Shown: positions 63,304-64,000 of the stretch, piece by piece | Position numbering within the stretch: position 1 is the first letter of the stretch | How the letters are laid out: every line of letters begins with the position of its first letter | Source of the DNA: JAHEDT01 sp963825615 | GTDB lineage: Bacteria; Desulfobacterota; Desulfuromonadia; Desulfuromonadales; BM103 | Assembly: GCA_963825615.1 (NCBI GenBank) | Contig: CAWGTV010000001.1 | Span: 620,001 to 684,000 of the forward strand | Direction of reading: 5' to 3' | DNA: 64,000 bases | Made by a program: the position numbers and the translations under genes | The notes under the pieces: model-generated | What the model saw: only the letters and a program-made list of their open reading frames with translations | What the model was told of the DNA's origin: nothing | Databases searched by the model: none

Positions 63304-64000
63304 CTACATCTGTTCCGGCGCTTCAACTCCGAGCAGAGTCAATGCGCCTGCCAAAACCGTCCGGACGCCGTTGACCAGGTAAAGTCTTGCCCGGGTGGTC
63401 GCAGGGTCGTCGACCAAGACACGCTGCCGGTTATAATAACTGTGAAATTGGGCTGCCAGATCCTGCAGGTAATAGACAATCCGATGTGGTTCGCAGCTAT
63501 GGGCCGCACTGACAACCGTCTCAGGATAGCGTGCCAGATGCTTGGCCAGGGCCAGTTCTTCGTTCAACGTCAGGCTGGAAAGATCGCTTATGTCGGACGT
63601 CGGCAGGACAATCCCCTGCTCGGCAGCGTTGCGATTGATGCTGCAGACGCGGGCATGGGCATATTGCACGTAATAAACGGGGTTGTCATTGCTCTGGCGC
63701 TTAGCCAGCTCCAGATCGAAGTCAAGCTGGCTGTCGGAGCGGCGCATCAGGAAATAAAATCGGCAAGCATCACTGCCAACTTCCTCAAGCACCTCGCGCA
63801 GGGTAATAAAATTCCCGGACCGCTTGCCCATGGTGAATGGCTGGCCGTCGCGCAGCAGGTTGACCATCTGGATCAGCAATACTTCCAGGTCTTCCGGAGG
63901 GTGACCGAGCCCAGCCACGACAGCTTTCATACGCGGCACATAGCCATGGTGATCGGCACCCCAGACGTCGATCAACCGTTCGAAGCCACGGTCGAACTTC
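63304..64000 (-). CDS. argS: Arginyl-tRNA synthetase, C-terminal part (5' end beyond window)
   Basis: Charges tRNA-Arg. Only the C-terminal 231 codons are visible. The catalytic-domain end KFDRGFERLIDVWGADHHGY (His-Gly near the Rossmann core) and MGKRSGNFITLREVLEEVGS are present. The DALR anticodon domain (SIDNPVYYVQYAHARV-like segment, then AALHSCEPHR-like and YYNRQRVLVDDPATTRARLY) ends in GVEAPEQM, the normal C-terminus. It leads the SPOR-tRNA-tilS-ftsH gene run. Confidence 0.93.
   Translation of the reverse strand, partial: KFDRGFERLIDVWGADHHGYVPRMKAVVAGLGHPPEDLEVLLIQMVNLLRDGQPFTMGKRSGNFITLREVLEEVGSDACRFYFLMRRSDSQLDFDLELAKRQSNDNPVYYVQYAHARVCSINRNAAEQGIVLPTSDISDLSSLTLNEELALAKHLARYPETVVSAAHSCEPHRIVYYLQDLAAQFHSYYNRQRVLVDDPATTRARLYLVNGVRTVLAGALTLLGVEAPEQM

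Overview
The window reads as chromosomal DNA of a mid-to-high-GC Gram-negative bacterium, most likely a member of the Desulfuromonadales/Geobacter-type Desulfobacterota. This rests on gene order and protein style: nadC-birA-coaX; ispE-tRNA-Gln-prs-rplY-pth; rpsF-rpsR-DUF2232-rplI-dnaB; argS-SPOR-tRNAs-tilS-ftsH-folP-cdaA-cdaR-glmM-pdxJ-acpS-nnr-CBS-tsaE-lysC-cimA; two TRAP transporters; a K+-dependent-type membrane pyrophosphatase. I recognised no phage, insertion sequence, CRISPR array or rRNA.

Layout. 1-4.8 kb (minus): an EF-G paralogue cut by the window edge, then coaX, birA and nadC. 5-12.8 kb: an OmpA-like lipoprotein, two small MscS channels, a decayed gene, and a minus-strand trio (ABC-F ATPase, ParA-like ATPase with a CxxC tail, PATAN/DUF4388-like protein). 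13-23.7 kb: a YegP-like double-repeat protein, a BioD-like/DRTGG ATPase, RNase E/G with a long basic tail, dihydrofolate reductase, a KefB-type antiporter, a YeiH-type exporter, a GhrA-like dehydrogenase, a lipoprotein and a thioesterase. 23.9-34.2 kb (minus): replication, ribosomal and translation genes with hppA, prs and ispE. 34.2-43 kb (plus): a sigma-54-type promoter, dctPQM and a universal stress protein, then a TAXI receptor, a fused TAXI permease and a second universal stress protein. 43-48.5 kb: a lipoprotein, a PAS histidine kinase, a stand-alone E2-type acyltransferase, a FadJ-type enzyme, a 51-residue zinc ribbon and a ComEA-like protein. 48.6-64 kb (minus): a long housekeeping run from argS to cimA covering tRNA maturation, FtsH proteolysis, folate, cyclic-di-AMP (cdaA-cdaR-glmM), pyridoxine, CoA-carrier activation, NAD(P)HX repair, and aspartate and isoleucine pathways.

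A striking overall feature is the number of reading-frame breaks in genes expected to be essential or core (prs, glmM, folA, rng, rplY, nnrDE and others). In nearly all, the interval length exceeds a multiple of three by one base per break, and several breaks lie in G or C runs. This looks more like surplus-base sequencing or assembly error than biology, so I annotate these as single genes across the breaks.

The most interesting biology is in the transporter region. Both TRAP systems follow the same plan: secreted receptor, strong stem-loop, permease, universal stress protein. The TAXI permease also appears to carry a small biotinyl/lipoyl-like domain before its last membrane segments. Other points of interest are a small zinc-ribbon gene, a catalytic-domain-only E2 acyltransferase, a cysteine-rich insertion in DnaB, a cysteine-cluster PAS kinase, repeated intergenic hairpins and 7-bp tandem repeats.
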